64,000 bases of DNA from Myxococcales bacterium (GTDB taxonomy: Bacteria > Myxococcota > Myxococcia > Myxococcales > Myxococcaceae): contig JADLDB010000113.1 of assembly GCA_020846875.1 (NCBI GenBank), positions 1 to 64,000 of the forward strand, given 5' to 3'. Below are positions 8,042-16,619 of this stretch, in pieces. Position 1 is the first letter of the stretch; every line of letters begins with the position of its first letter. Under the pieces are notes generated by a model that saw only the letters and a program-made list of their open reading frames with translations, was not told the origin of the DNA and did not search any database. The position numbers were made by a program, and so were the translations under genes.

Positions 8042-11000
8042 CTACGCACCCCTGGGCGCTTCCCCAGCACGCAAAGTGCGCCGCCGGCGCCGCAGCAGCC
8101 CACCCATGGCCAAGAGGCCCACGAGCTCCAGGCCGCCCACCGAAGAGCACCCGCTCTTCTTCTTCGGGAGCTCGGCCGCCACGGTGAGGCCCACCGTGCG
8201 CAGCCCCACCAGCGTGCCCATCGCCTGGCCGTAGCCCACCGAGAAGGAGTAGGTGGCCAGCGCCGCGTCCTGGGCCACCGTGCCACTCAGGGTGCCGTCC
8301 TCCGCCAACGCCAGCCCCGGCGGCAGCACGCCGTCGCGCAGGAGGAAGCGCGCGCCTTGCACCGCCGGCGAGGCCGTGAAGCTGGCGTTCACCGCGTCGC
8401 CGGGCAGCACCACCTCGGGCAGCTCGACGGCGATCGTCGAGGCCTGGCTGGTGACGCTGAGCAGGTAATTCACGCCGTCGGCGCGACCCTGGCTGTCCAC
8501 CGCCTCGATCCGGAAGCGGAAGGAGCCGGCGCGAGAAGGGATGCCGGAGATGATCAGGAGCTCCCCGGTGCTGGGCTCGAGCACCAGCCCGTCCGGAAGC
8601 GAGCCGCCGATCAACGACCAGCTCACGGGCGTGGAGACGGGCGCGCCGCTGGGGTTGGCGGCGAGGACCTGCTGCACGTACTCGACCCCCACCGACGCCG
8701 GCGCGAGCTCGAAGGTCTGGATCCCGAAGGGCGCCGCGTCCACCACCGTGAGCGCGTAAGCGCGGCGATCGACGTTGCCCACCGCGTCGGACACCTGGAG
8801 CGTGAAGTCCGCGCGCGTGCCGAGCGCGAGGTTGACGACGCCGAAGATCTTCCCGGCGCTGTCCAGCGCCAGGCCCTGCGGCAACTGCCCTTCGACGATC
8901 GCCCAGGAATACGGCTCCAGGCCGCCGGCGGCGCCCAGCGTGGCGGCGTAGGGGAACAGCCTCACCGGCGCCGGGAGCTGCGCCGTGGTGATCACCAGCG
9001 ACGCGGTGGTGGACGAGACGCGCAGCGTCCGGCGCGCCTCCGCCTGCTGTCCATTCGCCTCCACCAGGAAGGTGATCCCAAAGATGCCCGTCGCCTCAGG
9101 CCTGCCGGAGAGGACACCGTCGGTTGAGAGGGCGAGGCCCGGCGGGAGCTCCTGCGGATCCTTCGCCTGGAAGGTGAACGGCGGCGCCGCCCCCTGCCCC
9201 ACCAACTGGACCTCGTAGCTCTGATCGAGCAGGGCGTCGGGCAGCGTGGGCGTGGCCAGCCCCAGCGCCAGCGGCACCACCTCGGCCCGCTGCGAGGCCA
9301 GCCCGTTGTCCTCCTCGTCCGTCTCGTCGATCAGCGCGTCGGGATCGAGCAGCACCCCCAGGTACAACTGGCCCGCGGGCGCGTTGGGAGGCAGCCGCAC
9401 CAGCTCGACCGCGGTCTGTTGCTGGCCGATCGCGAGGGTGACGGTGCCGTCGGGCACCTCGCCGGTGGGGCCGTCGATCGTCAGGGGGACGTCGTCGGCG
9501 GTGATGATCTCGTTGGCGGACAGGTAGTACCGGTACTTCGCCGCGCTCGACGGCCGGTTGCCCAGGTTGGCCAGGGTGCGCGTCACCGGCACCACCTCGT
9601 CCGCGCCCAGCTTCACCGGCGCGCGCACGTTGATGGGCACGAGGTTGGGGGCCGGGTAGCGCACCCGCACCGGCTCGGCGTGGAGGAAGTTGTTGACGCC
9701 GTTGAGCTCCACCAGGCCTGGAGCCACCGCCGCGGCGAAGAAGAAGTACGCCTGCGGCGTGAGCGGCAACCCGTTGGTGGCCGTGGTAGGCACCGCCGCC
9801 GTGAGCGTCACCCACTGCGTGGTGTTGGGCGGGAAGGACAGCCCCGTCGTCTCTCCGACGAAGCGATCGGTGACGGCGTTGAGCGTCTCGTTGTCCGACA
9901 GGAAGAAGTCCACCCGGGCGTTGGGCGCGGTGGCGCCGCCGACGTTGGTGACGAGGGCCTCGAGGCGGACCGGCTCGCCGAAGTAGGCCACGGCGGTCTC
10001 GCCCCACGGGGCCACCGGCTGCAGCACCCGCACCTCCGTCACCACCAGATCCGCCTGCTTCACCTGCGTGCGCGTGACGCTGAAGATCGTGTTGTTGGCC
10101 TCGCTGCGCTCGACGATCGCGCCCTGCGCCGGCCCGTCGTCCAGCTGCAGCATCAGGTAGTAGTCGTTGCTCGGCACCGACGGCGCGAGCGGGAAGGTGA
10201 TCGGCTGATCGATCTGCTGCCCGCCCGCCACGGAGATCGCCGTCTGGTGCAGCAGTCGATCGTCCGCGGAGATCGCCGTGTCCACCGACGCCCAGAGCTT
10301 CACGTTCACCGGGCCCGCCGAGTCGAAGCCCTGGTTGGTGAAGCGCACAGTGACGGTGAGCGGATCTCCCGGGCCGGCGACGGGCTGCCCCTCGACGCCC
10401 TGGGCGATCAGATCCACTCCGCCAGCGAAGGCCACCGAGGAGACCGCGACGTTGTTGAACTCGTTGCTCTCGGTGACGCCGGCGGGATCGTCCACCACCG
10501 CCAGCACGTACCAGGAGCCCGAGGTGGGCGCGGCCGCGGTGGAGGTCGCCGTGTCCGTGGTGCTCGCCAGCACCCCCAGGGACAGCGGCCCCCGCGGCCC
10601 CGGAGCCAGCAGCGTGTCCCCCGCGTCGAACACCACGTCCTGCGAGAGGTAGAGCTGGTAGGTGAAGTTCCCCGAGGCCACGGTGCCGAAGTTCCGCGCC
10701 CTGAGCGTGGTGGTGATGGTCAGCGTGCCCGCCCCCTGCGAGATCGAATCCACCGAGAGCCCCTGCGCCTGCAGATCGATGCCGGGCGGCGGCCCGAAGC
10801 GGATGTAGCTGACCGGCGTGCCGGTGCTGGTCGGGTCGAAGGAGGCGAGCGCACAGGTGTTGGTGCACGACGAGAGCCCGTAGAGGCCCACGGTGCCGTT
10901 GGGCGCCTCCATCCCCACCGTGGCGGTGATCGCCGTGGTGCCCGAGCCCTGCATCTGCCCGTAGAAGTACTCGACGATCCCGTTCTCCCAGACGCGGAGC

Positions 11001-11485
11001 TGGAAGGTCAGATCGAAGGCGCCGAAGGTGCGGTTCCAGTGCTGCCACTCGATCGCCAGGCCCTGCCCGTTGGGCCCCGTCACCGGCTGCGAGCGGAGCG
11101 CGCTGGTGGGGTTGTTGCCGTAGAGATCGTCCCAGAAGGGCGCCAGCACGCCGTTGGGCTCGGCCCCGCTGGGGATGAGCGAGTTGGTCGAGAAGTCCGC
11201 CGTGGAGTTCGCCGCCGACGACGGCTCGAAGAAGGCCACCCCGTTCGCGGTGACGGTGATCGACGAGTAGGTGCGATCGTAGAAGGGCATCGCGAAGCCC
11301 AGGCCGATCGTCGCGCGCCCCTTGTCAGTTGGATCATTCGTCCCCGGGGCCACCAGGGAGATCGTCGAGGGCGTGGTCAACGCCGGGTAGGCCACGCCCG
11401 CCTGGGCAGTCGCGACATACTGCGCGAAGGCTGGCAAGGCCGAGAGCGCCGCGGCGAGCGCCACGAAAAAGTGCCGTGACTTCAT
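8042..11485 (-). CDS. Large secreted CARDB / Ig-like protein with MYXO-CTERM anchor
   Basis: 1,147 residues. Residues 1-21 are a signal peptide (MKSRHFFVALAAALSALPAFA). Residues about 30-230 form a beta-rich domain; about 235-700 hold several CARDB-type adhesion repeats (VDLIAQGV, ADLVVTEV and similar starts); about 740-1100 hold four He_PIG-type Ig-like repeats with LPPGLALSxDGxLSG-like turns. The end, from GCSSVGGLELVGLL through a hydrophobic helix to RRRRR, is a MYXO-CTERM sorting signal. Family knowledge: this tag directs cell-surface anchoring in Myxococcota after cleavage by a CPBP-family myxosortase. It probably acts in adhesion or surface interactions; the ligand is unknown. GGAG lies about 12 bases before ATG 11485. 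It heads the run that includes the two MFS/synthase fusions. Confidence 0.85.
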   Translation of the reverse strand: MKSRHFFVALAAALSALPAFAQYVATAQAGVAYPALTTPSTISLVAPGTNDPTDKGRATIGLGFAMPFYDRTYSSITVTANGVAFFEPSSAANSTADFSTNSLIPSGAEPNGVLAPFWDDLYGNNPTSALRSQPVTGPNGQGLAIEWQHWNRTFGAFDLTFQLRVWENGIVEYFYGQMQGSGTTAITATVGMEAPNGTVGLYGLSSCTNTCALASFDPTSTGTPVSYIRFGPPPGIDLQAQGLSVDSISQGAGTLTITTTLRARNFGTVASGNFTYQLYLSQDVVFDAGDTLLAPGPRGPLSLGVLASTTDTATSTAAAPTSGSWYVLAVVDDPAGVTESNEFNNVAVSSVAFAGGVDLIAQGVEGQPVAGPGDPLTVTVRFTNQGFDSAGPVNVKLWASVDTAISADDRLLHQTAISVAGGQQIDQPITFPLAPSVPSNDYYLMLQLDDGPAQGAIVERSEANNTIFSVTRTQVKQADLVVTEVRVLQPVAPWGETAVAYFGEPVRLEALVTNVGGATAPNARVDFFLSDNETLNAVTDRFVGETTGLSFPPNTTQWVTLTAAVPTTATNGLPLTPQAYFFFAAAVAPGLVELNGVNNFLHAEPVRVRYPAPNLVPINVRAPVKLGADEVVPVTRTLANLGNRPSSAAKYRYYLSANEIITADDVPLTIDGPTGEVPDGTVTLAIGQQQTAVELVRLPPNAPAGQLYLGVLLDPDALIDETDEEDNGLASQRAEVVPLALGLATPTLPDALLDQSYEVQLVGQGAAPPFTFQAKDPQELPPGLALSTDGVLSGRPEATGIFGITFLVEANGQQAEARRTLRVSSTTASLVITTAQLPAPVRLFPYAATLGAAGGLEPYSWAIVEGQLPQGLALDSAGKIFGVVNLALGTRADFTLQVSDAVGNVDRRAYALTVVDAAPFGIQTFELAPASVGVEYVQQVLAANPSGAPVSTPVSWSLIGGSLPDGLVLEPSTGELLIISGIPSRAGSFRFRIEAVDSQGRADGVNYLLSVTSQASTIAVELPEVVLPGDAVNASFTASPAVQGARFLLRDGVLPPGLALAEDGTLSGTVAQDAALATYSFSVGYGQAMGTLVGLRTVGLTVAAELPKKKSGCSSVGGLELVGLLAMGGLLRRRRRTLRAGEAPRGA

Positions 11486-11554
11486 CGGGTTGAATTCTCC
11501 ACTGCGGATCCCGTCGGCCGGGACATCCGCCTTTCTGTGACCGGCAGGGGGGCT

Positions 11555-11560
11555 TATATA
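11555..11560 (+). promoter_or_regulatory. Possible -10 element just before the 11570 start
   Basis: TATATA followed by GAC lies 10 bases before the ATG at 11570, in an 84-base gap between divergent genes. In this GC-rich sequence an AT hexamer stands out. No clear -35 hexamer is placed at 16-18 bases, and a transcript from here would be almost leaderless, which agrees with the lack of a ribosome binding site. Weak evidence. Confidence 0.25.
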
Positions 11561-11569
11561 GACAAGCCC

Positions 11570-12682
11570 ATGTCAGTGACAGGTCTCCTCGTCGCCAGTT
11601 TGCTGGCGGTTTCGCCCCCTCGGCCCCATGCCGAACAAGTGCTGCGAGACCACTGCATGTTGTGGGCCGCGGACCCGAAGAATCCCTGGGCGCTGGCGCA
11701 CGGCGTGAAGCTGTTCGGGCCCAGCTTCCTGGCGAGCGACGGGCGGCGCGCGGTGGACGTGATCTTCAAGGACTTCCTGCTGCGGAACGCGCTGCCGGAC
11801 GGGGGGACAGTGCCCGGCGCGCCCTTCGGCTTCGCGCGCTACGCCGCCAATCGCACGCCCATCGAGCCGCACACCAACCTCAACGTGAAGGCGCTGGCCT
11901 GCGACGCCCACCTGCCCTTGTCGACGAAGGTGCCGGTGAGCTGGGGCACGCTGACGCTGCAGCAGTTGGTGGACGGCGCGAAGCAGGGCTTTCGCCACGT
12001 GCCACAGAGCGCGGAGTACTGGAAGGACGTGGGGTGGACGCTCGATCTCTTCGCGGCGACGCAGAAGCCGGGCACCACTTGGACGACGGCGGACGGCGCG
12101 ACGGTCAACCTCGACCAGGTCTTCGACGACGCGCTGGCCGAGCTGGAGCGCGAGACGGCGGAGCTCAAGGAGGGGCTGGACAAGCACCTCCCGCAGGTCG
12201 ACAAGCGCAAGCAAGGCATCTACGCGCACAGCTGCGGCGGGCTGCACTTCGTCCAGGGCGTGCTGGCGTGGGCGAAGAACCCGTCGGTGAGGAAGAAGTG
12301 GGGCGGCCGGGTGGAGGCCCAGATCGCCATCCTCTTCTACCGGCTGGAGTCCGAGCGCCGGCAGTACGACGCCGCCTACCAGCAGGCGCTGTCCACCGCG
12401 CCCCAGTACAAGCTGCCGGTCCTCGTGCAGATGGTGAAGTTCTACGGCCACTTCCTCGAGACGGCCGCGCGCCTCAAGACGGACTTGAAGTGGAAGCCCG
12501 ACAAGGCGCAGCAGCAGACGATCGCCACCGCGAAGGCGATGTTGGACTCCGCGGTGCGCCAGCTGGAGGCAAACAAGGCCTTCGAGCAGATGGAGTCGCT
12601 CAAGCAGTCCCAGCCGCAGGTGTACCTGGATCTGATCGGCGACTCGTGTCACGCCGCGCACGGAATGGAAGGGTGGAGATGA
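11570..12682 (+). CDS. Secreted protein of unknown function
   Basis: 370 residues from ATG 11570, beginning MSVTGLLVASLLAVSPPRPHA, which reads as a signal peptide. The mature part is soluble and mostly helical, with charged helices near DDALAELERETAELKEGLD and near the C-terminus; it has several Cys residues. I do not recognise the family. An in-frame GTG at 11537 would add 11 residues ahead of the signal and has no better ribosome binding site. The stop overlaps the start of the PHP-type lipoprotein (ATGA at 12679-12682), so the two are translationally coupled and this is the first gene of a three-gene envelope operon. Confidence 0.75.
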   Translation: MSVTGLLVASLLAVSPPRPHAEQVLRDHCMLWAADPKNPWALAHGVKLFGPSFLASDGRRAVDVIFKDFLLRNALPDGGTVPGAPFGFARYAANRTPIEPHTNLNVKALACDAHLPLSTKVPVSWGTLTLQQLVDGAKQGFRHVPQSAEYWKDVGWTLDLFAATQKPGTTWTTADGATVNLDQVFDDALAELERETAELKEGLDKHLPQVDKRKQGIYAHSCGGLHFVQGVLAWAKNPSVRKKWGGRVEAQIAILFYRLESERRQYDAAYQQALSTAPQYKLPVLVQMVKFYGHFLETAARLKTDLKWKPDKAQQQTIATAKAMLDSAVRQLEANKAFEQMESLKQSQPQVYLDLIGDSCHAAHGMEGWR

Positions 12683-15675
12683 CTCGACTGGTGTGGTTGG
12701 GCCTCGCGGGCGCGCTGGCGGCCGCGGTGGGCGCGGGCTGCGCGAAGGAAGGCTGTCTGGGAGGCGAGGACGGCTGCCGGGTGCCTCCTCCCTGTCAGAA
12801 GGTGGCGTTCACCTGCTCCGGCGGGGGCGCGCTGTCGGTGGAGACCATCTCTGCTCCCGCGCAGCGCCCGGGTGGGTGGAACGCCCTGGGCGCCCGGGGC
12901 GACGTCAAGCTGTCCAACGGGGTGGTGGACCTGGTGATCGCCGGCGTGGGCACCCAGAACTACCTCGATCCCAACGGCGGCTCGATCCTCGACCTCTCTC
13001 CCGCGGGGCAGGCGAAGGACACCGTGAACAGCGTGTTCCAGGCGGTGGGGATCCTCCCCAACGACGCGGCCTGGTACTCGACGCTGGAGATCATCGACGA
13101 GCGGCCTACCCGCGTAGCCGTGCAGGTCCGCGGCACGCTGGACGGGCGGCCCAACGTCCCGGTCAGCACCCTGTACGAGCTGCGGCCTTGCGATCCCGGC
13201 GTGCGGGTGCGCACCGAGATCTTGAACGGCTCCACCGACAACCAGACCTGGGGCCTGCTGGACGGCTACTACTGGAGCGGACGCGAGTCGCTGCCCTTCG
13301 CCCCGGGCGCGGGCGAGGGCTTCACGCACGTGTCCTTCGGGCTCACCACCATCCAGAAGGCCTTCCGCGCCTTCCCGTACTTCGCGGCGGCGGGGCACTC
13401 GGGCGATCAACAGGTCTCGGCCATCGGCGCGGCGAGCTGCACCGATCCGCAGCTCACCGGCTTCCACAGCGATCAGATCTCCGCGGCGGGGCTGGCGCTC
13501 GAGGTGGTGCCTCCCCGCGGCTCGTTGGTCTTCGAGCGCTTCCTCGCCGTGGCCGACTCGAAGGACGTGGCCGGGGCGATCGAGCTGCTCCTGGAGGTGC
13601 GCAGGCAGGTGCTGGGCGAGACGCCGGTGACGCTGTCCGGCTCGGTGTCGCGGGTGGGCGGCGGGGCCCTCGACGCCGAGCGGCAGGCGAGCGTGCTGGT
13701 GAGCGAGCGCACGCTGACGACCCCCGCCGACGCTGGCATTCCCTGGACGCAGGTGGTGCCGGGCGCCGACGGGACGTTCAGCGTCAAGGTACCCGGGGAC
13801 AAGACGTACGTGGTCGAGGTGCACGCGTTCGGGCGCAAGGAGATCGAGAAGCAGTTCGAAGTGGCCGCGGCAGACGTGGCGCTGGGCGACTTCGTGCTGC
13901 CGGGGATCGCCACCCTCGGCGTCACCGTGCAGGACGCGGCCAGCCTGATGCCGATCGACGCGGAGCTCTTCGTGGTGCCTGAGACCGAAGCTGGAGCGAC
14001 GGCGCTGGCCGGCAACCTGCACGGGCGCTTCACCACCTGCTCGCCCTGGCTGGGCCCTCCACCCGGCGCGTCGCCCGCGTGCAACCGGATCCTGGTACGC
14101 AACGGACAGGCGACCGCCGAGGTGCCCGCCGGCCGGTACGAGGTGCTGGCCTTCCACGGCCCCTTCTGGTCCCTGGGCCGCGAGCTGGTGGACCTGCAGC
14201 CGGGCAGCACCTCGCTGTCCTTCTCGCTGACCCGGCTGCCACTCAAGCCCGCGGGCGCGCTGTCCTCGGACATGCACGTGCACGGCGCGGCGAGCTTCGA
14301 CTCGTCGATCCCCGATCTCGATCGCGTGCTGTCCTTCTCGGCGAGCGATCTGGACGTGATCGTCGCGACCGATCACGAGGTCATCTATGACTACGGCCGG
14401 GTGGTGAGGGATCTGGGGCTCGAGAGCCGGATGAGCACCGTGGTGGGCCTCGAGACGACCGGCCACATCCCCTGGCTCAAGGTGAAGGACTACGGCTTCC
14501 CGCTGGTGATCGGCCACTACAACTTCTGGCCGCTCCGGTACGATCCTTCCCTGCCCCGCAACGGCGCCCCCTTCGACGAGCGGATCGAGCCGGGCACGCT
14601 CTTCACCCTGGCGAAGACGGGCTTCACCGGCCTCGAGGTGATCGAGCTGAACCACCCGTGGGCGGAGCCGGAGTTCGGCCGCGACCTCGGCTTCCCGCGG
14701 GCCATCTTCCTCGACACCACGAAGGACCTCCCGGCGAGCGACGACGGCAGCGGCAACGGCGCCAGCGTCTACATCCGCACGCCCCCGGGCGCGGCGTACC
14801 CCAACGACGGGCACCACGCGCAGGAGGTGCTCAACGGCTCCGACTCGACCCTGCACCTGCAGTACCGGGCCTTCTGGTTCTACGTGCTGAACCAGGGCCG
14901 GCTGAAGGCGGGCACGGCCAACTCCGACTCGCACTCCCTCACCGACAGCACCGTGGGCGTACCGCAGAACCTGGTCTTCACCGCCACCGCCGCCGGGCCG
15001 GGCTTCGACGTGACGGCCTTCAACACCTCGGTCCGCGAAGGACGGATCATCGGCACCAACGGGCCGGTGATCTCCGCCACCCTGGAGGACGCGGCCGGGC
15101 AGAAGCAGGGCCCGTCGGTGAAGCCGTTTACGCCGAAGGCAGGCGCCTCGGTGGAAGTGAAGGTGAGCTCGGCGCCGTGGATCCCCGTGCAGGAGATCCG
15201 CTTCGTGGTGAACGGCGCGGTGGTGAAGACGATCCCCCTGCTGGCGCAGCCCATGGATCCCTTCGCCACGTCGGGAGACCTGGTGCGGTACGAGGGCTCC
15301 ACGCCGGTCAGCGAGCTGCTCGCGGGCGTCTCGGGCGACGCGTGGATCGTCCTGGAGGCCGGCGCCACCCTGCCCCTGACCGCGGACCTCGGCGGCGGCC
15401 TCGATCTCGCGCCGAAGGACGGCAAGGAGGATCCAGACGGGATCCCCGACACCACCGACAACAACGGCGATGGAGTAGTGAACGCGGCCGACGTCTCCCC
15501 GGCGGGAGAGGATCGAGGCCCGTTGAACAACCCGCCGCTGCCGAAGCGCGGCGCGGTGGGCTACTACTTCGGGGCCATCACGGGGGGCCCCCCCAACGCC
15601 TTCACCAACCCGTTCGTGTTGGATCTCAACGGCGACGGGAAGTTCAACGCGCCGGGCGTGAAGGGAGGCCGGTGA
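12679..15675 (+). CDS. CehA/McbA-like PHP-domain metallohydrolase lipoprotein
   Basis: 998 residues. The N-terminus ends in AVGAGC (lipobox; Cys at about residue 21), so it is a predicted lipoprotein. The first 500 residues are beta-rich with carboxypeptidase-regulatory-like repeats (VTLSGSVSRVGGG, then LGVTVQDAASL). From about residue 530 there is a PHP-type domain: DMHVHG (H533, H535), VIVATDHE and later NSDSHSL, the metal-binding pattern of CehA/McbA-family metallohydrolases. Near the C-terminus two acidic Ca-binding-like segments occur (TDNNGDGVVNAADV and LDLNGDGKFN), resembling dockerin/EF-hand loops. The substrate is unknown; phosphoesters or esters are plausible. The gene is coupled to both neighbours (ATGA before, TGATG after). 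Confidence 0.8.
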   Translation: MTRLVWLGLAGALAAAVGAGCAKEGCLGGEDGCRVPPPCQKVAFTCSGGGALSVETISAPAQRPGGWNALGARGDVKLSNGVVDLVIAGVGTQNYLDPNGGSILDLSPAGQAKDTVNSVFQAVGILPNDAAWYSTLEIIDERPTRVAVQVRGTLDGRPNVPVSTLYELRPCDPGVRVRTEILNGSTDNQTWGLLDGYYWSGRESLPFAPGAGEGFTHVSFGLTTIQKAFRAFPYFAAAGHSGDQQVSAIGAASCTDPQLTGFHSDQISAAGLALEVVPPRGSLVFERFLAVADSKDVAGAIELLLEVRRQVLGETPVTLSGSVSRVGGGALDAERQASVLVSERTLTTPADAGIPWTQVVPGADGTFSVKVPGDKTYVVEVHAFGRKEIEKQFEVAAADVALGDFVLPGIATLGVTVQDAASLMPIDAELFVVPETEAGATALAGNLHGRFTTCSPWLGPPPGASPACNRILVRNGQATAEVPAGRYEVLAFHGPFWSLGRELVDLQPGSTSLSFSLTRLPLKPAGALSSDMHVHGAASFDSSIPDLDRVLSFSASDLDVIVATDHEVIYDYGRVVRDLGLESRMSTVVGLETTGHIPWLKVKDYGFPLVIGHYNFWPLRYDPSLPRNGAPFDERIEPGTLFTLAKTGFTGLEVIELNHPWAEPEFGRDLGFPRAIFLDTTKDLPASDDGSGNGASVYIRTPPGAAYPNDGHHAQEVLNGSDSTLHLQYRAFWFYVLNQGRLKAGTANSDSHSLTDSTVGVPQNLVFTATAAGPGFDVTAFNTSVREGRIIGTNGPVISATLEDAAGQKQGPSVKPFTPKAGASVEVKVSSAPWIPVQEIRFVVNGAVVKTIPLLAQPMDPFATSGDLVRYEGSTPVSELLAGVSGDAWIVLEAGATLPLTADLGGGLDLAPKDGKEDPDGIPDTTDNNGDGVVNAADVSPAGEDRGPLNNPPLPKRGAVGYYFGAITGGPPNAFTNPFVLDLNGDGKFNAPGVKGGR

Positions 15676-16613
15676 TGCGAACGCTGCGTCCATTGATGGC
15701 GGCAGCGCTGGTGGCGGGCGCCGTTCACGCGCAGGACTCGGCGCCGCCCTCGGGCCCCGCGCCGGCGGTGGCCGCTGAGGCAGCGGCCGCGCCCGCGAGC
15801 GAGGCTGCGCCAGCCGCGGTGCCTGAGGTGACGCAGGCGAGGCCGCCGCCGGAGGAGTTCGCCGGCTGCAACCAGGGCCCCGCCCACGGCCTGCCGGAGG
15901 GCCCGGTGGCGCTGGGCTACTTCGAGGCCGACATGGCCACGGGCCGCCGCGCCTGCCCCCGCACGGAGGTAGGGCTGGGCGGCCGCTTCGGCGCCTCCAT
16001 CGACACGCCGAACTTCTACGGGAACCTGGGCATCAACGGGCTGTTGTTTGGCTCGTTCGCGGTGCGGCCGGACGTGGAGCTCTTCGCCACCCTGGAGGCG
16101 GCCAACTTCACCTACACCGTCAACGCGGTGCTGACCGCCACGCAGCTCACCCTGGGGAACTTCACCCTGGGCGGGGCGTACCAGGTGCTGAACCGGGGCA
16201 CGGTGATGGGCGGCGTCAGCGCGCGCCTGCTGCTGCCCACGTCTTTCGAGACGCCTGGGGCCCGGGCGGTGGGGGGAGAGCTGGGCTTTGCCGCCTCCTG
16301 GCGCCCGAAGGGCTGGCTGGAGGTGCACGGCTACCTGGGCGCGGACGTCACCAGCGCCTTCTCCCGCGCGAATCCGTACACGCGGTTCGGCGGGCTGCTG
16401 ATGGCTGGGGCCCAGCTTCAGCCGGTGTCGTGGTTCGCCTTCGTCCTGGATCTGACCGGCCGCCTGGGCGAGGTGAGCTACTTCGCGCCCACCGCCGGCC
16501 TGCGCTTCCGGATCTTCAAGTTCGGCATCGAAGTGGGGGCCACCCTGCCGCTGGCAGGGAACGACCGGCACGACTTCATCATGGGGGCGCGGTTCAGCTG
16601 GCGGTTCGACTGA
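15675..16613 (+). CDS. Outer-membrane beta-barrel-like protein
   Basis: 312 residues, MRTLRPLMAAALVAGAVHAQ as signal peptide, then an Ala/Pro-rich linker of about 40 residues, a Cys-containing stretch, and about 200 residues of alternating hydrophobic/polar strands with aromatic girdles, ending in FSWRFD. A C-terminal strand ending in an aromatic residue near the last position is typical of barrels inserted by the BAM complex. No specific family is recognised. It overlaps the PHP lipoprotein stop by one base (TGATG), so barrel and lipoprotein are made together. Its stop lies six bases from the convergent gltE stop. In Myxococcus gliding clusters Glt barrels occur beside Glt TPR proteins; whether this one is related is only inference. 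Confidence 0.7.
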   Translation: MRTLRPLMAAALVAGAVHAQDSAPPSGPAPAVAAEAAAAPASEAAPAAVPEVTQARPPPEEFAGCNQGPAHGLPEGPVALGYFEADMATGRRACPRTEVGLGGRFGASIDTPNFYGNLGINGLLFGSFAVRPDVELFATLEAANFTYTVNAVLTATQLTLGNFTLGGAYQVLNRGTVMGGVSARLLLPTSFETPGARAVGGELGFAASWRPKGWLEVHGYLGADVTSAFSRANPYTRFGGLLMAGAQLQPVSWFAFVLDLTGRLGEVSYFAPTAGLRFRIFKFGIEVGATLPLAGNDRHDFIMGARFSWRFD

Positions 16614-16619
16614 CCTGCC

